Of a stretch of 64,000 nucleotides of DNA, positions 24,717 to 32,644 are shown piece by piece. The notes below the pieces were generated by a model that was not told where the DNA came from, ran no database searches, and saw only the letters and a program-made list of their open reading frames with translations. A program made the position numbers and the translations under genes. The stretch's first letter is position 1; every line of letters begins with the position of its first letter. Source of the DNA: Ottowia thiooxydans DSM 14619 (GTDB lineage Bacteria > Pseudomonadota > Gammaproteobacteria > Burkholderiales > Burkholderiaceae_C); contig NZ_KE383943.1 in the NCBI RefSeq assembly GCF_000422885.1, positions 451,103-515,102 on the forward strand. The letters are read 5' to 3'.

Positions 24717-25430
24717 ATGGGCGCGCTGCTGTCCGTTGAAGGCCTTGATGCCGGCTACGGTGCCATTCAGATCATTAACGACCTCACGCTTGCGCTTGAT
24801 GCAGGTGCGCGCCTTGCGCTCGTGGGGAGAAATGGCGTGGGCAAGACAACCCTGCTGAAAACCATTATTGGCCTGGCAGACGTCCGTGCCGGTCGCGTGC
24901 TGTATGACGGGAAAGATATATCGCGTTGGTCGCCACGTCAGCGTGCACTCGCGGGAATTGGCTATGTCTCGCAAACCCGTGACATCTTCCCATCGCTCAC
25001 CGTGGAAGAGAATTTGCTCACAGGCTTGAAGGGCCGGCCGCGTGGCGCTATCGATGAGGCCTATGAGTTGTTCCCCCGATTGGCCGAGCGTCGCAACAAC
25101 GGTGGCCAACAGCTCTCCGGTGGCGAGCAACAGATGCTGACTGTCGCACGAACCCTTTTAGGCCAGCCTAGAGTTTTGTTGCTCGATGAACCGCTCGAAG
25201 GCCTGGCACCCATTATTTGCCTGGAGCTCATGCGCGCGTTTGAGCGCCTGGCTAAGGACACCGGGGTAGCAGTCCTTCTGGTGGAGCAAAAAGTGGATGA
25301 CGCACTTCGATTTGCGCCCAACGTAGTGGTGCTCGAACGTGGTCAAGTCGTACATCGTGGACCGAGCGAGGAGCTACGCGCTCGCGCAGACCTGCTCGCA
25401 CGTTTTGTCGGCGTTGCAGGTGCCCACTGA
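24717..25430 (+). CDS. ABC transporter ATP-binding protein (LivF)
   Basis: A 237-residue ATPase with Walker A GRNGVGKTT, a Q-loop in GIGYVSQTRDIFPSLTVEENL, the signature LSGGEQQMLTVARTLL and Walker B LLLDEPLEGLAP. The short length and the DIFPSLTVEENL segment are typical of LivF. Only 38 bp separate it from the P450 gene, so transport and oxidation genes are probably one transcript. Confidence 0.93.
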   Translation: MGALLSVEGLDAGYGAIQIINDLTLALDAGARLALVGRNGVGKTTLLKTIIGLADVRAGRVLYDGKDISRWSPRQRALAGIGYVSQTRDIFPSLTVEENLLTGLKGRPRGAIDEAYELFPRLAERRNNGGQQLSGGEQQMLTVARTLLGQPRVLLLDEPLEGLAPIICLELMRAFERLAKDTGVAVLLVEQKVDDALRFAPNVVVLERGQVVHRGPSEELRARADLLARFVGVAGAH

Positions 25431-25468
25431 CCCTACCGATTCCTCTCATCTCTTCTGGAGACCTCTCT

Positions 25469-26692
25469 ATGACGACCGCCACCGTTGAAGCTCCTGCAGG
25501 CGTTCCTGTGGTCGATATCGATCCGTTCGATTCGAATTTCCTGACCAGCCCCTACGAGGACCACAAGCGTCTGCGCGATGCGGGTCCGGTGGTGTGGATG
25601 CCCGCTTATGGGATTTACGGCGCCGCGCAGCATGTTTCAGTGCACGCGGTTCTCAACGACCATGCAACCTTTATTTCAGGCGCAGGTGTAGGTCTCGCGA
25701 ATTTCAATAAAGAGGAGCCGTTCCGGCCCAAAAGCCTGATTCTTGAAGCTGACCCTCCCTCGCACACCAAGGCCAGGGCTATCCTCGCCAGAATTCTCTC
25801 GCCCAAGACGGTCATGCAGATTCGTGCCAGGTTCACCGCTGAAGCGGAGAGCTTGGTAGAGCAGCTTCTCGAACGTCAGGCGGCCGGTGAAACCATTGAT
25901 GCAGTCAAGCACATCGGTGAGGCATATCCTCTGAAGGTGTTTCCTGACGCGGTTGGAGTGGGTAACGAAGGGCGCGAGAATCTGCTCTTGTACGGAGACA
26001 TGATTTTTAATGCGTTCGGTCCGCGCAATGAGCGTCTGCGCAAAGCGGCTGAGCGTGTTGAACCGGTCACCGCTTGGATCATGGCGCATTGTGCGCGGGA
26101 GAATCTTTCCAAGGATGGCTTTGGGGAGCAGATCTGGCGAGCTGCGGATGCAGGCGAGATCTCTCCCGCTGAAGCGCCGATGCTGGTGCGCTCGTTCCTC
26201 TCTGCAGGCGTTGACACCACGGTCAACGGCATTGGGAATGCTCTGCTGTGTCTGGCACGCCATCCTGATCAGTACGACCAGCTCCACGCTGACCACAGCC
26301 TCGCTCGCCCCGCTTTTGAAGAGTCCTTGCGCTTCGAGTCGACCGTGCAGACATTCTTCCGCACGGCTTCCCGAGACACCGAACTGATGGGTGTGTTGAT
26401 TCCGCAAGACAGCAAGATCGTCACGTTCCTGGCGGCGGCGAACCGAGACGAACGGCAGTGGCCGAACGCAGATAAATATGACATCCAACGCCGCCCAGCG
26501 GGGCACATGGCCTTCGGTTCCGGAATTCATGGCTGCGTGGGTCAAGTGGTCGCGCGGTTGGAGGGGGAGGTTGTGCTGACCGCCTTGGCAAAACGAGTCA
26601 AGCGCATTGAGCTTCTTGAAGAGCCCAAGCGCCGTCTGAACAACACCCTGAGAGCATTGGCATCCATGCCTGTGCGACTCGTTCCAGTTTGA
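25469..26692 (+). CDS. Cytochrome P450, CYP199-like
   Basis: A 407-residue soluble bacterial P450. GGAG precedes the ATG at 25469. The I-helix oxygen-activation motif is SAGVDTT (residues 245-251), ExxR is E285-R288, and the heme ligand is C356 in FGSGIHGCVGQ. Stretches such as EAYPLKVFPDAVG, IFNAFGPRNE and ESTVQTFFRTASRDTEL closely recall CYP199A2/A4 of Rhodopseudomonas, which O-demethylate or hydroxylate para-substituted benzoates. A ferredoxin and ferredoxin reductase gene nearby supply the class I electron chain. Confidence 0.9.
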   Translation: MTTATVEAPAGVPVVDIDPFDSNFLTSPYEDHKRLRDAGPVVWMPAYGIYGAAQHVSVHAVLNDHATFISGAGVGLANFNKEEPFRPKSLILEADPPSHTKARAILARILSPKTVMQIRARFTAEAESLVEQLLERQAAGETIDAVKHIGEAYPLKVFPDAVGVGNEGRENLLLYGDMIFNAFGPRNERLRKAAERVEPVTAWIMAHCARENLSKDGFGEQIWRAADAGEISPAEAPMLVRSFLSAGVDTTVNGIGNALLCLARHPDQYDQLHADHSLARPAFEESLRFESTVQTFFRTASRDTELMGVLIPQDSKIVTFLAAANRDERQWPNADKYDIQRRPAGHMAFGSGIHGCVGQVVARLEGEVVLTALAKRVKRIELLEEPKRRLNNTLRALASMPVRLVPV

Positions 26693-26714
26693 GATTCCGG
26701 TGAAGAGATAGACC

Positions 26715-27038
26715 ATGCCCCAAGTGACTCTCATTTCATCCGATGGGAAAGACATCCAGTTGGAAGTTCCCATCGGTCAAAGCCTGATGCAAGCGGCGGT
26801 CTCGGCCGGTGTACCGGGGATCGTTGGCGAATGCGGTGGCTCGGCCATGTGTGCCACTTGCCATGTCTATGTCGATGAAGCCTTTGCTGAAAAGCTACCT
26901 GCGCCCCTGGAAACCGAGCTTGAGATGCTGGAATGCACTGCAAGCGAGCGGAGGGAGAACAGCCGGCTGGGCTGCCAGATCAAAATCCTTGCAGATTTGG
27001 ATGGACTCGTGATTCGGTTGCCGGAGCGGCAACAATAG
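26715..27038 (+). CDS. [2Fe-2S] ferredoxin, adrenodoxin/putidaredoxin type
   Basis: A 107-residue electron carrier. Cluster cysteines are C40, C46, C49 and C87 (GECGGSAMCATCHVYV, RLGCQI), the C-x5-C-x2-C-x37-C spacing of vertebrate-type ferredoxins. The acidic helix ETELEMLE would dock to the P450 or reductase. It lies 22 bp after the P450 gene and most likely reduces it. Confidence 0.93.
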   Translation: MPQVTLISSDGKDIQLEVPIGQSLMQAAVSAGVPGIVGECGGSAMCATCHVYVDEAFAEKLPAPLETELEMLECTASERRENSRLGCQIKILADLDGLVIRLPERQQ

Positions 27039-27067
27039 GCGGTTTCAACCGCGCAAGCCTTCCTGCC

Positions 27068-27643
27068 ATGTCCAAGCTTTCGACTTCCAGTGCAGCCAAG
27101 CTCAAGTCCATCGAAGCCGCCCCCAACGCGTCAGTGGTTGACCTTGACAGCTATGTGCCGGCTTTTTTCACCTGGATTGCCAACAAGCTCTCCGGGGGAG
27201 CTTCAAGTGCTTATTTGAGGGCATTCGACGTCGGCATTGAGATGTGGCGTCTTCTGGTTCTGCTGGCGATAGAAAAGGGCCTGACTGCACAGTCAATTTC
27301 CCGCACCATCGGTATGGACAAGGCTTCGGTCAGCAGAGCCTTGAAGGCCATGCAAGCGCGCGGCCTGATTATCATCAGCCTGGATGACAGCGATGGCCGC
27401 CTTCGGGTTGCTAGTATTACGCCCAAGGGAAGGGCCGTGCACGACAAAATTCTTGAGCTTGCTCTGGAACGCGAACGTGCACTGCTTAGCGTTTTAGATG
27501 CCCAAGAGCGCGAAACCTTGATTCACCTGTTGCATAGGCTGCATGACAACCTACCTGCGGTTGAGCAGGCGACCAATGATTTTCTTGACCTCCATTATCC
27601 GAAGGCGCGCTCGCGAAGACCTCGCGGCGCAAGCACTGAATGA
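27068..27643 (+). CDS. MarR-family regulator
   Basis: A 191-residue winged-helix regulator. The ATG at 27068 is the first start after the ferredoxin stop; the longer frame overlaps the ferredoxin gene. The recognition region is LTAQSISRTIGMDKASVSRALKAMQARGLI and the wing DSDGRLRVASITPKG. A 55-residue N-terminal extension precedes the core. Its stop overlaps the reductase start. Encoded inside the operon, it is probably its ligand-responsive repressor. Confidence 0.9.
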   Translation: MSKLSTSSAAKLKSIEAAPNASVVDLDSYVPAFFTWIANKLSGGASSAYLRAFDVGIEMWRLLVLLAIEKGLTAQSISRTIGMDKASVSRALKAMQARGLIIISLDDSDGRLRVASITPKGRAVHDKILELALERERALLSVLDAQERETLIHLLHRLHDNLPAVEQATNDFLDLHYPKARSRRPRGASTE

Positions 27644-28854
27644 CTGAAGACACCATAGTGATTGTTGGCGGTGGCCATGCCGCTGCTGCCCTGTGTTCCG
27701 CTTTGGCTACGGCCGGATGTGGCCAAAGAGTCCATGTGATATCTGCCGAAGCCCATCTGCCTTATCACCGACCACCCTTGTCCAAGAGCTTCATCAAGGA
27801 CCTTGCTGAAGTACCCCAGTTACATCGTGATGCCGCTTGGTATGCAAGCCAGGGCATCACGGTTCATGCCTCAGACGCGGTGGTGAGCATCGACCGGGCT
27901 GCAAAACGCCTGAAACTCAGTTCAGAAAAGGACTTGTCTTACGGGACTCTGGTCTTGGCAACTGGCACTCGCGCCAGGACGCTTCCCAACTTGGCGCTGC
28001 CTTCAGGAAATGTTGCAACGCTTAGAACGGCTACAGATGCCGAGCGCTTTCGTGGCTGGATCCACGAAACGGCCTCGGGGAACCTCGTGGTTCTGGGTGG
28101 TGGGTTCATCGGCCTGGAGGTAGCCGGTACCGCAAGGCAACTCGGGTGGAGCGTTCGTGTTCTGGAGGCTGCGCCGCGCTTGCTCGCGCGGTCCACTTCG
28201 CCGCAACTGTCCGAATACATCCTTCAGCATCACAGAAATCTTGGTACAGAAGTGACCTTGGGTGCCAAGGTGGGAGAGTTTGCTTTTGAAGCGGGAAACC
28301 TGAAGTCATTGCACGTGAACGATGATGAATGGCTGGTCCAGCATTTGCTGCTCAGCGTGGGCGCCGTGCCGGAGGTCGATCTCGCACACGGTGCAGGACT
28401 GGAGGTTGAAAACGGCATTCGCGTAGATGGCGCCATGCGCACTTCAGACCCGGACATCCTGGCCATTGGCGACTGCACCTGTTTCGAATACCGGGGTCGA
28501 TTGACTCGTTTGGAGTCAGTGCAGAACGCTAACGACCAAGCCAAGGTCGCAGCAGCCACCCTGACGGGGCAGGTCGCGAGCTATCAGCCAACTCCATTCT
28601 TCTGGTCGGACCAAGGGGGCCTGCGGTTGCAAATGGTGGGTTTGTGGCGCGACGGCCTTCATACGGTAACCCGCCCAGGTTCTGCGCCGTCGAGCTTTAG
28701 CCTCTTCCATTTCGAGGGTGATGCGCTTGTAGCGGTCGAGTCAGCGAACGCGCCAATGGACCACATGTGGTCGAGAAAGCTTCTTGAAGCGGGTCGCTCG
28801 CCGTCACCTGCCCAGGTTCAAGACCCTCAGCTTGCGCTAAAAACCTTGCTATAG
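27640..28854 (+). CDS. FAD/NAD(P)H ferredoxin reductase (putidaredoxin/rhodocoxin reductase type)
   Basis: A 404-residue flavoprotein. The start is fixed by ATGA overlap at 27640. The FAD fold is TIVIVGGGHAAAALCSAL, then LVLATGTRARTLP, the NAD fold LVVLGGGFIGLEVAG and the second FAD contact DILAIGDCTCFE; WSDQGGLRLQMVG starts the C-terminal domain. It passes electrons from NAD(P)H to the ferredoxin at 26715 and on to the P450. Confidence 0.92.
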   Translation: MTEDTIVIVGGGHAAAALCSALATAGCGQRVHVISAEAHLPYHRPPLSKSFIKDLAEVPQLHRDAAWYASQGITVHASDAVVSIDRAAKRLKLSSEKDLSYGTLVLATGTRARTLPNLALPSGNVATLRTATDAERFRGWIHETASGNLVVLGGGFIGLEVAGTARQLGWSVRVLEAAPRLLARSTSPQLSEYILQHHRNLGTEVTLGAKVGEFAFEAGNLKSLHVNDDEWLVQHLLLSVGAVPEVDLAHGAGLEVENGIRVDGAMRTSDPDILAIGDCTCFEYRGRLTRLESVQNANDQAKVAAATLTGQVASYQPTPFFWSDQGGLRLQMVGLWRDGLHTVTRPGSAPSSFSLFHFEGDALVAVESANAPMDHMWSRKLLEAGRSPSPAQVQDPQLALKTLL

Positions 28855-28969
28855 CGCTGTTTCAAGGGACGATGGTCTCGGGCGAACGTTGCTGTTCTGT
28901 TCGCTCGCCCAAAAACTTCTTGACCTCGGTCAATGTCAGGAGATCGGGGCAGGAGTACAAAGGGCGCTC

Positions 28970-30328
28970 ATGACTGAACCTTCTGATCAACAGCGTCCTC
29001 AGGTCAAGCGCACGATCTCATTGAGTTCGGCTTCACCCGCATCTGCATCTGCCCCGGCGCGCCCGGCCAAGCCGGCGCCTGTCGTAGGGCCGTGGCGCTT
29101 GTCCCGCCTCATGGAGGCGCCGCATCGCCTGAGTTTCACATTGGCGATGCTGGTGCTGGTCGCTGCCAGCCTGTGGTGGCTCGCAGTTCAGATTGATCGA
29201 GTAACCGGGCTGCTTGGCCTGTCTGTGGCAGTGCCGCCGACGCTGACACATGGTGCAGTGATGGTGTTGGGCTTCATGCCTCTTTATTTTTCAGGGTTTT
29301 TGTTTACCGCCGGGCCTAATTGGCTGCGCGTGACCCCCTTGCCTGCTCGCCAGCTGTCAGGGCCGCTTGGTTTGCAAACGGCCGGGTGGTTGATTTGGCT
29401 GGCTGGGGCTCATATGGCGCCAGGGTTGGCGTTGGCGGGGCTCGCACTGGCCGCCGCAGGGCTGACATGGATGTTCGCTCTGTATTGGGGGCTGGTACGG
29501 AAAAGTACGGTGGAGGACCGCGTCCATGCGAAAGCGGTGGGGTGGGGCGGCGCGGTGGGCGTGCTGTGCCTGGCTGGCATGGTGTGGGCGCAAGCGACCG
29601 GAATGACGGACTGGGCGCTGGTGTTGGTGCGTACCGCGCTTTGGGGGTTTATTGTGGTGGTGTTCGTTGCGGTGGCGCATCGAATGATCCCGTTTTTCAC
29701 TTCCAGTGTGTTGCCCCTCATCGAGATCTGGCGGCCGTTCTGGGTGTTGTGGTTGATGCTGGGTGTGGCAGCCTGGGAAGTGTTGGCAGTGTGGGTGGAT
29801 TTTGCGGCCCCTTCAGCGCATGCGTGGCCGGCTTGGACGATGCTGTGCATAGCCGTCGAAGCCGTTGCGGGCGCAGTCTTGCTATGGTTGGCTGTGGTGT
29901 GGGGTTTGGTGCAAAGCCTGAAAATTCGCTTGTTGGCCATGTTGCACGTGGGTTTTGTCTGGTTTGGTTTGGCGCTTCTCTACAGCGCGCTGTCTCAGGC
30001 CCTGTGGCTCATGACCGAGCGCCCCGTGTTGGGCCTGGGTTCGCTCCACGCGCTTTCTATGGGGTTTCTGGGCTCGCTCATGATTGCCATGGTTACTAGG
30101 GTGTCGTGCGGCCATAGCGGTCGCGCGCTGGTGGCTGATGATTTGGTCTGGGCCTTGTTCTGGGTTTTGCAGGCGGTGGTCGGTGTCCGGCTGTTGGCTG
30201 CGATAGAAGGAATGCCGCCTGAGATGACGACGCTGGCCGCCCTGGGGTGGGCGCTCGTGGTCACGGTTTGGGGCTTGCGTTACGCTAACTGGTATGGACG
30301 ACCGCGCACTGATGGCAAACCAGGCTGA
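28970..30328 (+). CDS. NnrS-family membrane protein
   Basis: A 452-residue polytopic protein with about 12 hydrophobic segments. I place the start at the ATG at 28970. Family features: LEAPHRL-like entry (LMEAPHRLSFTLAML), THGAVMVLGFMPLYFSGFLFTAG with conserved His, VFVAVAHRMIPFFTSS and GLGSLHALSMGFLGSLMIAMVTRVSCGHSG. NnrS proteins bind heme and copper and relieve stress from nitric oxide. No denitrification genes are near. It overlaps the nitroreductase-like gene by 35 bp. Confidence 0.87.
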   Translation: MTEPSDQQRPQVKRTISLSSASPASASAPARPAKPAPVVGPWRLSRLMEAPHRLSFTLAMLVLVAASLWWLAVQIDRVTGLLGLSVAVPPTLTHGAVMVLGFMPLYFSGFLFTAGPNWLRVTPLPARQLSGPLGLQTAGWLIWLAGAHMAPGLALAGLALAAAGLTWMFALYWGLVRKSTVEDRVHAKAVGWGGAVGVLCLAGMVWAQATGMTDWALVLVRTALWGFIVVVFVAVAHRMIPFFTSSVLPLIEIWRPFWVLWLMLGVAAWEVLAVWVDFAAPSAHAWPAWTMLCIAVEAVAGAVLLWLAVVWGLVQSLKIRLLAMLHVGFVWFGLALLYSALSQALWLMTERPVLGLGSLHALSMGFLGSLMIAMVTRVSCGHSGRALVADDLVWALFWVLQAVVGVRLLAAIEGMPPEMTTLAALGWALVVTVWGLRYANWYGRPRTDGKPG

Positions 30329-30953
30329 TCTGACTCAAGTACCCCACGCCGGGTTGGCTTACCCGCGCTCGCCAGAGGTATTTGAATTGGCCGGGGCGCT
30401 TATTCATACCCGTCAGACCGTTCTGCCCAAACGCCTGGGGGAACCAGGGCCGCAAGCGTCTCAACTGCAAACCATTCTGCAGGCGGCTGCCGCAGCGCCA
30501 GACCACCACCGAATCACGCCCTGGCGTTTTGTGGTGGTGCCAGCCGCCGCGCGTAGTCGTCTGGGCGAGGCGTTTGCCGCCGCGCTGCATGAGCGCGACC
30601 CCTTGGCAAGTGCGGAACAATTGGCGCAGGCATCTGAGAAGGCGCAGCGAGCACCGGTGCTCATGCTGGCGATCGCCCGCCTGCGAGATGAAGATGACGA
30701 AATTCCACCTGCGGAGCGTCTGGTCTCAGCCGGATGTGCCATACAGAATATGCTGCTGATGGCACATGCGCTGGGTTTCGGCACCGCGCTGACCAGTGGA
30801 AAGGCCATGAATTCCCGGCCATTGCGCACGCTGTTCAGCTTGGGTGAGCACGAGCAGGCGCTTTGCTTCATTAGTATTGGTACTACTATCAAGACCAAAC
30901 CCATCCCTTTGCGGCCCGAAGTGGGCAGCTATGCGAGCGAGTTAGCTCTCTAG
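30294..30953 (+). CDS. Nitroreductase-family FMN-dependent oxidoreductase
   Basis: A 219-residue protein of the nitroreductase fold, YdjA-like. FMN contacts fit [20 protein letters not shown] near the N-terminus, [15 protein letters not shown], and [21 protein letters not shown]. It begins inside the NnrS gene (ATG 30294); an alternative ATG at 30312 is also within the overlap. The substrate is unknown. Coupling to NnrS may hint at nitrosative-stress chemistry, which is inference. Confidence 0.85.
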   Translation: MDDRALMANQADLTQVPHAGLAYPRSPEVFELAGALIHTRQTVLPKRLGEPGPQASQLQTILQAAAAAPDHHRITPWRFVVVPAAARSRLGEAFAAALHERDPLASAEQLAQASEKAQRAPVLMLAIARLRDEDDEIPPAERLVSAGCAIQNMLLMAHALGFGTALTSGKAMNSRPLRTLFSLGEHEQALCFISIGTTIKTKPIPLRPEVGSYASELAL

Positions 30954-30960
30954 ATCCTCC

Positions 30961-31692
30961 ATGCACACCAGCGCTCTCGTATTGTTTTCCGGCGGACAAG
31001 ACTCCGCGACCTGTCTGGCCTATGCGCTTTCACGCTACTCGCGCGTGGAGACCATTGGGTTTGACTACGGACAGCGCCATCGCGTTGAACTCGAGGCACG
31101 TCTGGTCGTGATGCGCGAGTTGCGGGAGCGATTTCCCGCCTGGAGCGAACGCCTGGGCGCTGATCACATGATTGACGTAGGCGTTCTGGGTCAGATCAGC
31201 GAAACCTCGCTTACCCGGGATACGGCTATCCAAATGGATGCGTCAGGCTTGCCCAATACCTTCGTCCCCGGCCGCAATCTGGTTTTTTTGACTCTGGCAG
31301 GGGCACTGGCTTACAGGCGCGACCTGCAGGTGATCGTGACTGGCGTCTGCGAAACTGACTATTCAGGCTATCCGGACTGCCGGGACGACACCATGAAAGC
31401 CATGCAGCTTGCGCTTTCCCTGGGAATGGACAAACGCCTCGTGATCGACACGCCCTTGATGTGGATAGACAAGGCGGCTACCTGGCAACTCGCACACGAT
31501 CTTGGCCTGAAGGCTGATCCAGCAGGCGGAGGCGAAGCACTTGTGGAGTTGATTACCGAACACACCCACACCTGCTATCTCGGCGATAGGCAAGTCCGGC
31601 ACGCATGGGGTTACGGCTGTAATCAGTGTCCTGCGTGCGAGCTGCGCTCGGCCGGGTGGCGCCAGTGGCACAATCAATCAAGCCAACGCTGA
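30961..31692 (+). CDS. queC: 7-cyano-7-deazaguanine synthase
   Basis: A 243-residue enzyme converting 7-carboxy-7-deazaguanine to preQ0 with ammonia and ATP, in queuosine tRNA modification. The PP-loop is [13 protein letters not shown] near the N-terminus, and the zinc site CYLG...[13 protein letters not shown] near the C-terminus. It starts 7 bp after the nitroreductase gene. The other queuosine genes are not in the window. Confidence 0.95.
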   Translation: MHTSALVLFSGGQDSATCLAYALSRYSRVETIGFDYGQRHRVELEARLVVMRELRERFPAWSERLGADHMIDVGVLGQISETSLTRDTAIQMDASGLPNTFVPGRNLVFLTLAGALAYRRDLQVIVTGVCETDYSGYPDCRDDTMKAMQLALSLGMDKRLVIDTPLMWIDKAATWQLAHDLGLKADPAGGGEALVELITEHTHTCYLGDRQVRHAWGYGCNQCPACELRSAGWRQWHNQSSQR

Positions 31693-31765
31693 ATCTGTTC
31701 CCATGGTGCACTTGCCCTGGGAGCCGGTTAGTGTTGCATTCATCCATAGTTGAAAGCAAAAAGCA

Positions 31766-32383
31766 ATGTCGCAAGCCGGGATACTCAACGCCTCTCAAAA
31801 ACCATCTTCTTTGTCCACATTCAGCTCCTGGGGCGGGGCGCTCCTGCTTGCGGGCGCTCTACTGGGTGCACATTCCGGTGTTTCTGCTCAGACGCCAGCC
31901 CAAGCTGCTCCGCAGGGGCTGGATTGGCAGCTGAACTATGGCACCAGCAGCTCAGCCAGCGTAAAGAAAGTGGGCGTGATCGCGGGTTGGCAACGCGGCG
32001 CGCCACTGTGGCAGGGCGAGCAGTGGCGTCTGACCTTGCGACATGAGCTGGAGGTGGCTTTCTGGCGCGTACCCAAGGCGCAGGACATTGTCGAAGCCGG
32101 TTATTCACCATTCCTGCGCCTGGAGCGTCCGCTGCAAGGCTCAGGCGTGGTATTTGGCGAATTCTCTATCGGCGTGCGCCTGCTCTCGCATACCCGCATA
32201 TCGCCTGATCACCCGCTGTCCAGTGCCTTCCAGTTTTCAGACCAGATTGGCGCGGGCTACCAATGGGGGCCACAAGGGCGCTCCACTTTAGGCGTGCGAT
32301 ACACACACCTCTCCAATGCAGGTATCAAGAAGCCGAACCCCGGTATCAATTTCACGCAGGTCTATTACCGTCATCGGTTCTAA
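31766..32383 (+). CDS. Acyloxyacyl hydrolase, PagL-like lipid A 3-O-deacylase
   Basis: A 205-residue outer-membrane beta-barrel with signal peptide (cleavage near VSA-QTP, residue 42) and a C-terminal phenylalanine (YYRHRF) for BAM insertion. The PagL catalytic region is RYTHLSNAGIKKPNPGIN: H181 and S183 match the known catalytic pair. At the +14 position where Pseudomonas PagL has its catalytic Glu, I read N195. It would remove the 3-linked acyl chain from lipid A; activity is uncertain because of this change. A strong terminator follows. Confidence 0.82.
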   Translation: MSQAGILNASQKPSSLSTFSSWGGALLLAGALLGAHSGVSAQTPAQAAPQGLDWQLNYGTSSSASVKKVGVIAGWQRGAPLWQGEQWRLTLRHELEVAFWRVPKAQDIVEAGYSPFLRLERPLQGSGVVFGEFSIGVRLLSHTRISPDHPLSSAFQFSDQIGAGYQWGPQGRSTLGVRYTHLSNAGIKKPNPGINFTQVYYRHRF

Positions 32384-32445
32384 GAGTTGAGGTAACTTTG
32401 CACCGGCCTTGTCCCGAACAAGGCGGCGCAGTGAGCATACGAATT

Positions 32446-32488
32446 GAAGGCCGAAGAACGTCTGTTCTTCGGCCTTCTGTTGTTTTCC
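32446..32488 (+). terminator. Strong intrinsic terminator
   Basis: GAAGGCCGAAGAAC (32446-32459) pairs perfectly with GTTCTTCGGCCTTC (32464-32477) over a GTCT loop, followed by TGTTGTTTTCC. It lies between the rightward pagL-like gene and the leftward ABC gene. Confidence 0.85.
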
Positions 32489-32644
32489 TCGAATCTCCTC
32501 GGAGAGTTGAGGCTTGTGCTGGGACCGCCGAGCTCCCGCTCGGAATTTAAGGCCTCTATGGCGCGGTCTGTCGAATTAAAGCTAACCGAACCAGGGACAA
32601 GGGTCTATCACCACCCACCCTTCGTCCAATGGCCGGTTCCAGGC

